The notes under the pieces were generated by a model, which ran no database searches, was not told the DNA's origin, and was given only the letters and a program-made list of their open reading frames with translations. The position numbers and the translations under genes were made by a program. Below, piece by piece: positions 6,556 to 12,740 of a DNA stretch of 12,740 nucleotides. Origin of the DNA: Cetobacterium sp. UBA6069 (GTDB lineage: Bacteria > Fusobacteriota > Fusobacteriia > Fusobacteriales > Fusobacteriaceae). The stretch spans positions 22,339 through 35,078 of the forward strand of contig DIXX01000046.1 in the NCBI GenBank assembly GCA_002428805.1, in the 5' to 3' direction. The stretch's first letter is position 1; each line of letters starts with the position of its first letter.

Positions 6556-8205
6556 TTGAGTAAGATGAAATTTAAATTGGCAGCATTAACAGCATTTTTA
6601 ACAATGGCAGGAACAGCACAGGCAGTAGCTTTAAAAGATGTAAAACCAGGCTTTGCTAAGAATGTAATATTCCTTATTCCGGACGGTTCGAGCTCAACAG
6701 TATCAACATTAGCAAGAGCGGTATATAATGATGGAGAGAGCTTAAACATAGATGAGTTAGCATCTGGGTTAGTAAAGACTTATAACTCTGATACTTTTAT
6801 AGCTGACTCTGCTCCAGCAGGAACAGCACTTGCAACAGGATGGAAAACACAGGATAAGCTGATAGGAGTGAAACCAAAAGCTGCAACCTTAAAAGGAGCT
6901 AGAGTTCCAAATGCAGGAGATGAACTAGCACCAGCAGCCTCAGTTTTAGAAGCAGCTAAATTAAATGGAAAAGCAGTAGGAATTGTAGCAACTTCAGAAG
7001 TGTTACATGCAACACCAGCAGACTTCACTACTCACTCAATTCATAGAAATAACTACTCTGTAATCGGAGAGCAACAAGTTCATCAGAACTTAAATGTAGT
7101 TTTTGGTGGAGGTAAAAGCTATCTGAAAAAAGATAATGCAACTGAAGCGAACTCAAAGAAGCGTACTGATGGAGAGGATATGTTAGAAGCTTTAAAAGCT
7201 AACGGATATAATATAGTACAAACTTTAGATGAGATGAAAAGCTTAAACAAAGATTTTGTATGGGGATTATTTGCTGAAAAAGATATACCATATGATTTAG
7301 ATCGTGATAAGAAAACAGTTCCATCTTTAGCGGAAATGACAGAAAAAGCAATAGAATTACTTTCAAAAGATGAAGATGGATTCTTCCTAATGGTAGAAGG
7401 TTCAAAAGTTGATTGGGCAGGACATGCAAACAATCCAATAGCTATAACTTCAGAGTTTATGGCATTTGATAAAGCAGTTGGAGTGGCTTTAGAGTATGCT
7501 AAGAAAAATAGTGATACTTTAGTTGTTGCTGTAACAGATCATGGAACTGGTGGAATATCTATTGGAAACTTAGCTACATCATCTAATTATCCAGAGTTAC
7601 CTATAGATGTATTTACAAAAGATATGAGAAAAGCTAAATTTACTGAAGTGTTAACTGCTGAAAAAATATTAGCTAATAAATCTGCAGCAAAAGCTTTAGC
7701 TAAAGATATGCTTGGATTAGAACTAACTGATGCTGAATTAGAAGGTATAAAAGCAGCAGAAAAAACATCAGGAATCGAAAAGGTTTTAGGAAAAGCTATG
7801 AGTGAAAGAGCTCACTTAGGTTGGACAACAAATGGTCATACAGGTGAGGATGTACCTCTTTATGTGTATACATCAAACTATGCTAACCAATTAACAGGAA
7901 CAGTTAATAACTCAGATGTAGCACTTTATATAGCTAAAGCTATGAACTTAGATTTAGATGCTGCAACTGATGAGCTATTTGTTCCAGGGAAAAGAATAAA
8001 GGATATGGGAATTGATGTAAAAATAGATACAACTAATAAATTCCAACCAGTATTTACTCTTTCTAAGGGTGGGAAAAAATATGTATTCGCAGAAAATAAA
8101 AATTACTATGAGTTAGATGGTAAAAAAGTTAAGTTCAACGGTATTGTTGTATTTAATGGTAAAGATGTATTTATTCCAAATGCAGCTTTAAAAGATATAA
8201 TTTAA
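6556..8205 (+). CDS. phoA: Exported alkaline phosphatase (PhoA family)
   Basis: Predicted secreted enzyme that releases phosphate from phosphomonoesters outside the cytoplasm. The start is TTG 6556, 8 bases after AGGGGG; the in-frame ATG at 6565 is 17 bases away. A signal peptide ends at AQA (21-23), so the mature protein begins at V24. Catalytic residues by family comparison: D43 (IPDG), nucleophile S85 (ADSAPAGTA), T153, R164, E281, D286 and H290 (VDWAGHANN), D328-H329 (VTDHG) and H428 (NGHTGED). H151 and W287 replace the D153 and K328 of the E. coli enzyme, a combination also seen in the cold-adapted TAB5 and mammalian types. At 549 residues it is longer than E. coli PhoA; the last 70 or so form a beta-rich tail (about 480-549) loosely like the copper-amine-oxidase N-terminal repeat. 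Pho control is predicted from the operator upstream. Confidence 0.95.
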   Translation: MSKMKFKLAALTAFLTMAGTAQAVALKDVKPGFAKNVIFLIPDGSSSTVSTLARAVYNDGESLNIDELASGLVKTYNSDTFIADSAPAGTALATGWKTQDKLIGVKPKAATLKGARVPNAGDELAPAASVLEAAKLNGKAVGIVATSEVLHATPADFTTHSIHRNNYSVIGEQQVHQNLNVVFGGGKSYLKKDNATEANSKKRTDGEDMLEALKANGYNIVQTLDEMKSLNKDFVWGLFAEKDIPYDLDRDKKTVPSLAEMTEKAIELLSKDEDGFFLMVEGSKVDWAGHANNPIAITSEFMAFDKAVGVALEYAKKNSDTLVVAVTDHGTGGISIGNLATSSNYPELPIDVFTKDMRKAKFTEVLTAEKILANKSAAKALAKDMLGLELTDAELEGIKAAEKTSGIEKVLGKAMSERAHLGWTTNGHTGEDVPLYVYTSNYANQLTGTVNNSDVALYIAKAMNLDLDAATDELFVPGKRIKDMGIDVKIDTTNKFQPVFTLSKGGKKYVFAENKNYYELDGKKVKFNGIVVFNGKDVFIPNAALKDII

Positions 8206-8208
8206 TCT

Positions 8209-8261
8209 TTTTATAGAAAAAAGGCAAGAAAAAAATTTTTTCTTGCCTTTTTTCTATAAAA
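8209..8261. terminator. Terminator of phoA, a 53-base perfect palindrome
   Basis: Arms 8209-8234 and 8236-8261 are perfectly complementary over 26 bp around the single base A8235. The core GGCAAG/CTTGCC is bracketed by A6 and T6 runs on both sides, so it can end transcripts in either direction. The A/T-only centre would open to form the loop. Confidence 0.85.
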
Positions 8262-8278
8262 GTATATTTGATGACAAT

Positions 8279-8306
8279 AGTTACAAAAAAGTAACTACTA
8301 TTTTTT
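8279..8306 (+). terminator. Second, weaker terminator-like hairpin
   Basis: AGTTAC (8279-8284) pairs with GTAACT (8291-8296) around an A6 loop, with six T residues at 8301-8306. It may back up the phoA terminator. The stem is short and the T-run is set off by 4 bases, so efficiency is doubtful. Confidence 0.4.
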
Positions 8307-8318
8307 ATTTATTTGATG

Positions 8319-8327
8319 TGATATTAT
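8319..8327 (+). promoter_or_regulatory. Extended -10 promoter of the orphan solute-binding protein gene
   Basis: TG (8319-8320), A, then TATTAT (8322-8327). No clear -35 is present. Start would be near 8334, leaving about 24 bases before the ATG with GAGGAGG at 8344-8350. Confidence 0.5.
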
Positions 8328-8357
8328 AAGCGTTATAAAAATAGAGGAGGTAGTTTA

Positions 8358-9881
8358 ATGATGTTTATCAGAAAATCAAAGATGATAAAAAATTTAATAT
8401 TTTTAGTATTTACAGTGGTTTTATTAAGTTGTACAAAAGAAGATAAGAAAGTCGGAGAAAATCTATTAAGAATAGCCCAGAGTGGCAATCCAAGATCATT
8501 AGATGTCCATAATGCAAATGATGGCTTTTCTCTAAGAATAAATAAACAAATTTACTCAAGACTTGTAGAGGTTGATGGGGATAGAAATATAATTCCAGGA
8601 TTAGCTGAGAGTTGGACTAAAGTAGATGATAGAATTTATGATTTTAAAATAAGAAACAATGTTAAGTTTCATAATGGAGATACCCTTGAATTGGAGGATA
8701 TAAAATTTTCTTTTGAAAGAATGATGAAATCTCCAAGAATAAGTTTTATTGTACCACCTATAGAGAAAATAGAGATTATAGAGCCATCTACATTAAGGAT
8801 TATTACAAAAACACCATTTGCGCCTTTATTATATCATTTATCACATCCAGCTTTAGGTATAGTGAATAAAAAAGTAGTGGAGAGTTCAGGTGAAAATCTA
8901 GATGTAGTAGGAACAGGTCCATATAAATATAATTCATGGATTATTGGAGATCAAGTAATCTTAGATAAAAATGAGAACTATTTTTTAACTCCACCAGCAT
9001 TTGATAAACTGGTATTTAAAACAATTACAGAACCAACAAATAGAGATATAGCGTTAGAAACAAAAGAGATTGATATTGCATTAGATATAAGTACTGTCGA
9101 TGCTCCAAAAATTGAAACTAATAAAGAATTGGTTCTTCATACGAAGTCATCATATTCATATAGATATTTAGGATTTAATAATAAAAGAGCAGTTTTTCAA
9201 GATGAAAATTTGAGAAAAGCGATAGATTATGCTATTGATAAAGAAGCAATTGTGAATATAATTTTAAATGGTTATGGAAAAGTTGCAAACTCTGTGATAG
9301 CTCCGAATGTGTTTGGATTTACAGATACTGTAAAAAATGTTGGGTATAATTTAGAAATGGCAAAAGAGTTTTTAGCTAAGTCTAAAAACAGCAGTGGACT
9401 AACTTTAGAAGTTTTAACTCAAGGATCAAGTGATGAAAAAGCCATAGCAGAAGTTATTCAGGCAAATTTAAAAGATATTGGAATAGATTTAAAAATAACA
9501 ATTGTTGAGAGTGGAACATTTTATGATTTAACTGAAAAAGGTAATTTTGATATGTTTTTAGGTTCATGGGGAACAGTAACAGGTGATGCTGATTATGGAT
9601 TATATCCAATGTTCCATTCAAAATCTATGGGAAGTCCGGGAAATAGATCGTTCTATTCAAACCAGGAAGTAGATATATTATTAGATAAAGGGAAAGTTAC
9701 AGCTGATCAAAATGAAAGATTAAAGATATATGAAGAAGCTCAACAAAAGATTGTTCACGATACGCCTCACGTAATGTTATACAATAGTGTAATTATTGTA
9801 GGAGCTCAAAAAGATATAAAAGGATTGAATATTCATCCAGTAACACTACATGATTTTTATCCAGTTTATAGAGAGGAATAA
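8358..9881 (+). CDS. Solute-binding lipoprotein, family 5 (DppA/OppA-like), without neighbouring permease
   Basis: Predicted extracytoplasmic binding protein for a peptide or similar ligand. It has 507 residues. The signal ends in VLLSC, making C25 the lipidated residue. The mature part opens with GNPRSLDVHNA (43-53), then GLAESW (81-86) and YDFKIRNNVKFHNGDTLELEDIKFSFE (94-120), the family 5 signature, then GTGPY and a C-terminal lobe ending in LHDFYPVYREE. ATG 8358 is 7 bases after GAGGAGG. It is only distantly similar to the OppA at 1318-2964 and is closer in style to DppA-type proteins. No ATPase or permease gene adjoins it, so it probably feeds a transporter encoded elsewhere or shares the one at the left edge. 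It is transcribed alone. No clear hairpin terminator follows within 9882-9950. Confidence 0.9.
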   Translation: MMFIRKSKMIKNLIFLVFTVVLLSCTKEDKKVGENLLRIAQSGNPRSLDVHNANDGFSLRINKQIYSRLVEVDGDRNIIPGLAESWTKVDDRIYDFKIRNNVKFHNGDTLELEDIKFSFERMMKSPRISFIVPPIEKIEIIEPSTLRIITKTPFAPLLYHLSHPALGIVNKKVVESSGENLDVVGTGPYKYNSWIIGDQVILDKNENYFLTPPAFDKLVFKTITEPTNRDIALETKEIDIALDISTVDAPKIETNKELVLHTKSSYSYRYLGFNNKRAVFQDENLRKAIDYAIDKEAIVNIILNGYGKVANSVIAPNVFGFTDTVKNVGYNLEMAKEFLAKSKNSSGLTLEVLTQGSSDEKAIAEVIQANLKDIGIDLKITIVESGTFYDLTEKGNFDMFLGSWGTVTGDADYGLYPMFHSKSMGSPGNRSFYSNQEVDILLDKGKVTADQNERLKIYEEAQQKIVHDTPHVMLYNSVIIVGAQKDIKGLNIHPVTLHDFYPVYREE

Positions 9882-9954
9882 AAAAATATCTGTAATATTT
9901 ATTATTGACTTTATATTTTTGCTCTCGTCTTTTACTTTCATATATAATCATTCC

Positions 9955-9983
9955 TTGTAAATATTTCTAATAAGGGTTATAAT
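9955..9983 (+). promoter_or_regulatory. Promoter of the 195-aa unknown gene
   Basis: TTGTAA (9955-9960) and a perfect TATAAT (9978-9983) are separated by exactly 17 bp. Start near 9990, giving a leader of about 35 bases that consists mostly of the hairpin at 9990-10012. Confidence 0.75.
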
Positions 9984-9989
9984 ATAAGT

Positions 9990-10012
9990 AAAATCAAAAA
10001 ATATTTGATTTT
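9990..10012 (+). repeat. Leader hairpin directly before the ribosome site
   Basis: AAAATCAAA (9990-9998) pairs with TTTGATTTT (10004-10012) over 9 bp with loop AAATA. It lies at the predicted 5' end of the transcript and stops 2 bases before GGAGG. It could stabilise the 5' end or affect ribosome access; its A-T composition makes it weak. Confidence 0.45.
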
Positions 10013-10024
10013 TTGGAGGTAGTT

Positions 10025-10612
10025 ATGAGATCTTATTCAAAATTGAACTGTCCAGAAGTTATTTATAACGAATTAGAAAGATTTATACATTATAAAGATT
10101 ATATTTTTTTAACTCGTAAGTTAACTGATAATAATATACAGATAAAAAAATATAATGTTAACGATTCTTTTGAGACTGTTGAAAAATATATTGATTTACA
10201 CGGTGGAAAAATTATATATGGAATCTCTATTTTAGAATCAGATATTATTTTTGAAAAAGAAGTTTTTGCTGTATGGGAATCTCCTGATAAAACTATTCAT
10301 CACATAACGAGAGGTTCTAATGCTAAGATTATGTTTATTCCAAATGAGAATCCTTATGCAATACCAAATGGATATGTAAGTGATTTTTATAATTTTTTCT
10401 CTACAAAAGAGGAAAGTTGTATAAAAGAATTTATTGAGAATAAAAGATATTTTCAAGAATTAATATCAAAAGAGAAGAACTCTCTTACAGAAGCTGAGAT
10501 AAAAGATATTTGTCGTTATGGAAATACATCTATTTCTGAAAGAATGACTAACAAAAAAATAGATAAAGATTTTGACTTGAGAAATAAAATCTTAAGTAGA
10601 GTTAAAAAATAG
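10025..10612 (+). CDS. Protein of unknown function, 195 aa, with an AVWESP motif
   Basis: I do not recognise a characterised function. ATG 10025 follows GGAGG (10015-10019) at 5 bases; the in-frame TTG at 10013 overlaps that site and is rejected. The protein has no signal peptide or membrane segment, so it should be cytoplasmic. A central segment, GGKIIYGISI (60-69), then FEKEVFAVWESPD (76-88), IHHITRG (91-97) and IMFIPNE (102-108), resembles a conserved domain of uncharacterised bacterial and phage proteins. Those carry HAVW.SPDG, D.TP and ILFLPD at the same spacing, sometimes beside zinc-chelating SecC-type motifs. The usual His before AVW is Phe here. The C-terminal third is charged and probably helical, ending in KKIDKDFDLRNKILSRVKK. 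The gene is a single unit with its own promoter and terminator. The family match is from memory of motif shape. Confidence 0.75.
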   Translation: MRSYSKLNCPEVIYNELERFIHYKDYIFLTRKLTDNNIQIKKYNVNDSFETVEKYIDLHGGKIIYGISILESDIIFEKEVFAVWESPDKTIHHITRGSNAKIMFIPNENPYAIPNGYVSDFYNFFSTKEESCIKEFIENKRYFQELISKEKNSLTEAEIKDICRYGNTSISERMTNKKIDKDFDLRNKILSRVKK

Positions 10613-10613
10613 A

Positions 10614-10651
10614 AAAAAAGCTTCCTTAAAAGATTATAAGGAAGCTTTTTT
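10614..10651. terminator. Bidirectional terminator between the convergent unknown gene and deacylase gene
   Basis: GCTTCCTTA (10620-10628) pairs perfectly with TAAGGAAGC (10637-10645), loop of 8 bases, flanked by A-run 10614-10619 and T-run 10646-10651. It serves both genes, whose ends face each other across 58 bases. Confidence 0.9.
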
Positions 10652-10670
10652 AGTTTTTTCCTATTTTAGA

Positions 10671-12275
10671 TTAAATTATGTAACCATTTTTTGAATCTAA
10701 AGCAGAGCTGTTACAAACTATAATTTTACCATTAAGGATAACATGTTTAATGCCACTTGGTTTTAAAAATGGGTTTTCAAAAGTAGAGTTGTCTTTTATC
10801 TCATCCAAGTTAAAGATTGTTATATCTGCAAAATAATTTTCACGGATTTCACCTCTATTTGAAATTCTAAAAATTTTAGCAGGCTTAGATGTAATACGGT
10901 TTATAATCTTTTCTATGGGAAGTTCATTTTTTAGAAGATCTATATATCTAGGAAAAGTTCCAAAGCTTCGAGGATGTGGAGTACCAAGATTAAAAGGATC
11001 TGTCATAGGAAAAGAGTTTCCATCACTTGCAATAACTCCATAGTCAGATTTAAGGAAAGTTTTAACATCTTTCATGTCTAAGGAGAAATATATAGCTTGT
11101 ACAGAGCCTTCCGATTCTTTAATTAGGTATAGAACGCTTTCCTCTTCACTTAAGTTTAAAATTTTTGAGACCTCGTATAGAGAAAAACCGTTAAAATTAA
11201 AAAGATTAGTACAGAAATTTGAAATACTAATATTTTTTCCACCACCTCTTTTATTAATGTTTTTCCAGATCTCTTTTAAAATATTTTCTGATAAAGTAGG
11301 AATATCTTTAATAAAAAGATTGATATCACCACTAAAAATATTTTGTGGTAATAAAACAAAAAGATTAGTACAGGTAGCGTTATATGGATATTGGTCAAAA
11401 GATATATCTACTCCCATATTCTTAGCAGTTTTTAGACTTTTTAAAATCTCCTCAGCTTTTCCCCAGTTCTTCTTATTCATAACTTTTAAATGAGATATAT
11501 TAATTTTAGCACCACTCATTTTAGAATAGAAAATGATTTCTTCGATTGATTCGATAATTTTATCACCTTCGTCTCTCATATGAAAAGATGCTACTTTATC
11601 ATATTTTTTTACAACTTTTAGGATTTCAATTATCTCTTTCTTGCTCATAAAGTTTCCAGGTTGATAAACTAATCCAAAAGATATTCCAAGAGCTCCCTCT
11701 TCAAACTGTTTTTCAAGAAGAGATGTCATTTTATAAATCTCTTCATCTGTCGCAATTCTAGATTTAAAGCCCATGATAGCAATTCTTAAGCAACCAGCTC
11801 CAACAAGGTAGCCTTGGTTTGTATTAAGCTTATATCTATTTAATTCAGTTTTCAAATCAGAAAAAGTATTTATTTTTTCTAGTGGAATAGAGTGATAATT
11901 GATGTCTGAATGAGTTTGAATATATTTAGCAAGATTAGTTCGGTTCTCCTGTGTTGTTGGGAAGATTCCAATACCACAATTTCCATTAACTTCTGTTGTG
12001 ACACCTTGATATAATTTGCTTAAACAATTTTTATTACTAAAGCCAGAAATATCAGAATGACTATGGATATCAATAAATCCAGGACAAACATACAGATTTT
12101 TAGCATCAATAAAATTTTTTCCACGCAAAGTTTCTTTGGAAAATGTATAAATTTTATCTTTTAAAATTCCAATATTTAAAATTTGAGAAGGTCTATTATA
12201 TCCAAAAATAATGGTTCCATTTTCTATAACAAGATCAAAAATAATTTCTGAATTATTTGTGCTTGAAATATTCAT
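10671..12275 (-). CDS. N-acyl-D-amino-acid deacylase (D-aminoacylase family amidohydrolase)
   Basis: Predicted to remove the acyl group from N-acyl-D-amino acids, or a related D-configured amide, using zinc. The 534-residue protein has the amidohydrolase layout: a small beta-sandwich from residues 12 to 64 and again near 476-520, around a barrel. Metal and catalytic positions match the family: H71 and H73 in PGFIDIHSHSD (65-74), C100 in EVNGNCGIG (the unusual cysteine ligand of D-aminoacylases), H232 in SFHMRDEG, H262 in ISHLK and the acid D418 in ASDG. GTPHPRSFGTF (431-441) is also typical. ATG 12275 lies 22 bases after the HD-protein stop, with a GGGAGATGAGAG purine stretch between, so the two are probably co-transcribed. 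No signal peptide, so cytoplasmic. Dihydroorotase or hydantoinase roles are less likely given C100. Confidence 0.9.
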   Translation of the reverse strand: MNISSTNNSEIIFDLVIENGTIIFGYNRPSQILNIGILKDKIYTFSKETLRGKNFIDAKNLYVCPGFIDIHSHSDISGFSNKNCLSKLYQGVTTEVNGNCGIGIFPTTQENRTNLAKYIQTHSDINYHSIPLEKINTFSDLKTELNRYKLNTNQGYLVGAGCLRIAIMGFKSRIATDEEIYKMTSLLEKQFEEGALGISFGLVYQPGNFMSKKEIIEILKVVKKYDKVASFHMRDEGDKIIESIEEIIFYSKMSGAKINISHLKVMNKKNWGKAEEILKSLKTAKNMGVDISFDQYPYNATCTNLFVLLPQNIFSGDINLFIKDIPTLSENILKEIWKNINKRGGGKNISISNFCTNLFNFNGFSLYEVSKILNLSEEESVLYLIKESEGSVQAIYFSLDMKDVKTFLKSDYGVIASDGNSFPMTDPFNLGTPHPRSFGTFPRYIDLLKNELPIEKIINRITSKPAKIFRISNRGEIRENYFADITIFNLDEIKDNSTFENPFLKPSGIKHVILNGKIIVCNSSALDSKNGYII

Positions 12276-12297
12276 TTATACTCTCATCTCCCTAAAA

Positions 12298-12740
12298 TTA
12301 ATTTGTTCCTAAAATCTCTGAATAAAATTGTTCTAAAAACTGGGTCATAAATTTTTCTCTTTTTTCAGCTTCAACACGTCCCTCTTCTGTATTCATTAAA
12401 TCTTTTAATTTTAAAAGTTTGTCATAAAAATGAGAAATAGTATCATTTTTTTCTTCGGGATTATAAATATCTCTTTTAAAAGCTCCTCCAAAAGTAAATG
12501 TTCGAGCTATACCAATCGCCCCTAAAGCATCTAGACGATCTGCATCTTGAACTATCTTACTTTCTAAAGTTTGTAAGGCTGTTCCTTTGCTAAAAGAAGT
12601 ATTATTAGCTATGTATATAACATGTTCAATCTGATTTCTAGTTAAAGAAGTATTGACTAAAAATGATTCAATAATATTTTTACGATCAATATCCGAATAT
12701 CCAAATTTATGATCGGCAACGTCATGGAAAAGAGCTCCTA
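12298..12740 (-). CDS. HD-domain phosphohydrolase, YpgQ/YedJ type, N-terminus cut off by the window
   Basis: The minus-strand frame is open from the right edge to the TAA at 12298-12300 and encodes the last 146 residues. It begins inside the HD motif: ALFHDVADHKFG. A further conserved block follows, KIVQDADRLDALGAIGIARTF with FGG, characteristic of the YpgQ/YedJ branch of HD hydrolases; B. subtilis YpgQ is a metal-dependent nucleotide pyrophosphatase. The C-terminal part contains the ISHFYDKLLKLKDLMNTE segment and a charged helix. The first His of the HD fold lies outside the window. The gene precedes the D-aminoacylase by 22 bases on the same strand; no functional link between nucleotide clean-up and D-amino-acid recovery is evident, and co-transcription may be incidental. 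Confidence 0.88.
   Translation of the reverse strand, partial: GALFHDVADHKFGYSDIDRKNIIESFLVNTSLTRNQIEHVIYIANNTSFSKGTALQTLESKIVQDADRLDALGAIGIARTFTFGGAFKRDIYNPEEKNDTISHFYDKLLKLKDLMNTEEGRVEAEKREKFMTQFLEQFYSEILGTN

Noticed and set aside
11074..11493. A 139-codon plus-strand open frame inside the deacylase gene.
   Set aside because: It is antisense to a protein with intact family motifs, and its translation is Lys/Leu/Phe/Ser-rich with no recognisable domain. The same applies to other antisense open frames within oppF, oppA, the transglycosylase, the PHP gene, the dehydrogenase and phoA.
12276..12287. A three-codon ATG AGA GTA TAA reading frame on the minus strand just before the deacylase ATG, as a leader peptide.
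   Set aside because: It has no properly spaced ribosome site of its own and no regulatory structure around it; probably chance.

Overview
The window is AT-rich and densely coded. Both lipoproteins have LxxC lipoboxes, Shine-Dalgarno sequences are strong (GGAGG-type), several starts are TTG, and intergenic spaces are short and packed with hairpin terminators. Codon use and protein style suggest a low-GC anaerobe, most likely a Fusobacteriota member such as Cetobacterium, Fusobacterium or Ilyobacter. That placement is inference from style and family content; nothing in the window is diagnostic at genus level.

Layout, left to right. (1) 1-2964 (+): the end of a peptide ABC importer operon, with the tail of OppD, complete OppF and the lipoprotein OppA, closed by a terminator shared with the convergent next gene. 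(2) 3047-3550 (-): a small secreted lytic transglycosylase starting at TTG. (3) 3551-3773: a divergent control region with a perfect 15-bp hairpin and a four-repeat, 11-bp-phased Pho-box-like array. (4) 3774-5123 (+): a cytoplasmic PHP-domain (CehA/McbA-like) metallohydrolase. (5) 5240-6388 (+): a DhaT-like iron-dependent alcohol dehydrogenase with its own promoter. (6) 6462-8205 (+): a second Pho-box-like array followed by an exported PhoA-type alkaline phosphatase. (7) 8358-9881 (+): an orphan family-5 solute-binding lipoprotein. (8) 10025-10612 (+): a 195-aa protein of unknown function. (9) 10671-12740 (-): an N-acyl-D-amino-acid deacylase behind an HD-domain phosphohydrolase that runs off the right edge.

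The strongest finding is that two promoters, those of the PHP hydrolase and of the alkaline phosphatase, share the same architecture. Each has four TTAACA/TTTACA-like hexamers at exactly 11-bp spacing, then exactly 9 bp, then an extended -10 box. The common form is TTAACA-N6-TGTTA[A/G]AAT. This matches the PhoP-type phosphate-starvation operator known upstream of alkaline phosphatase genes in Bacillus. It predicts a local Pho regulon in which the exported phosphatase works alongside an intracellular PHP-family hydrolase whose substrate is unknown. The remaining genes are mostly scavenging functions: peptide import, D-amino-acid recovery, wall turnover and alcohol/aldehyde redox.
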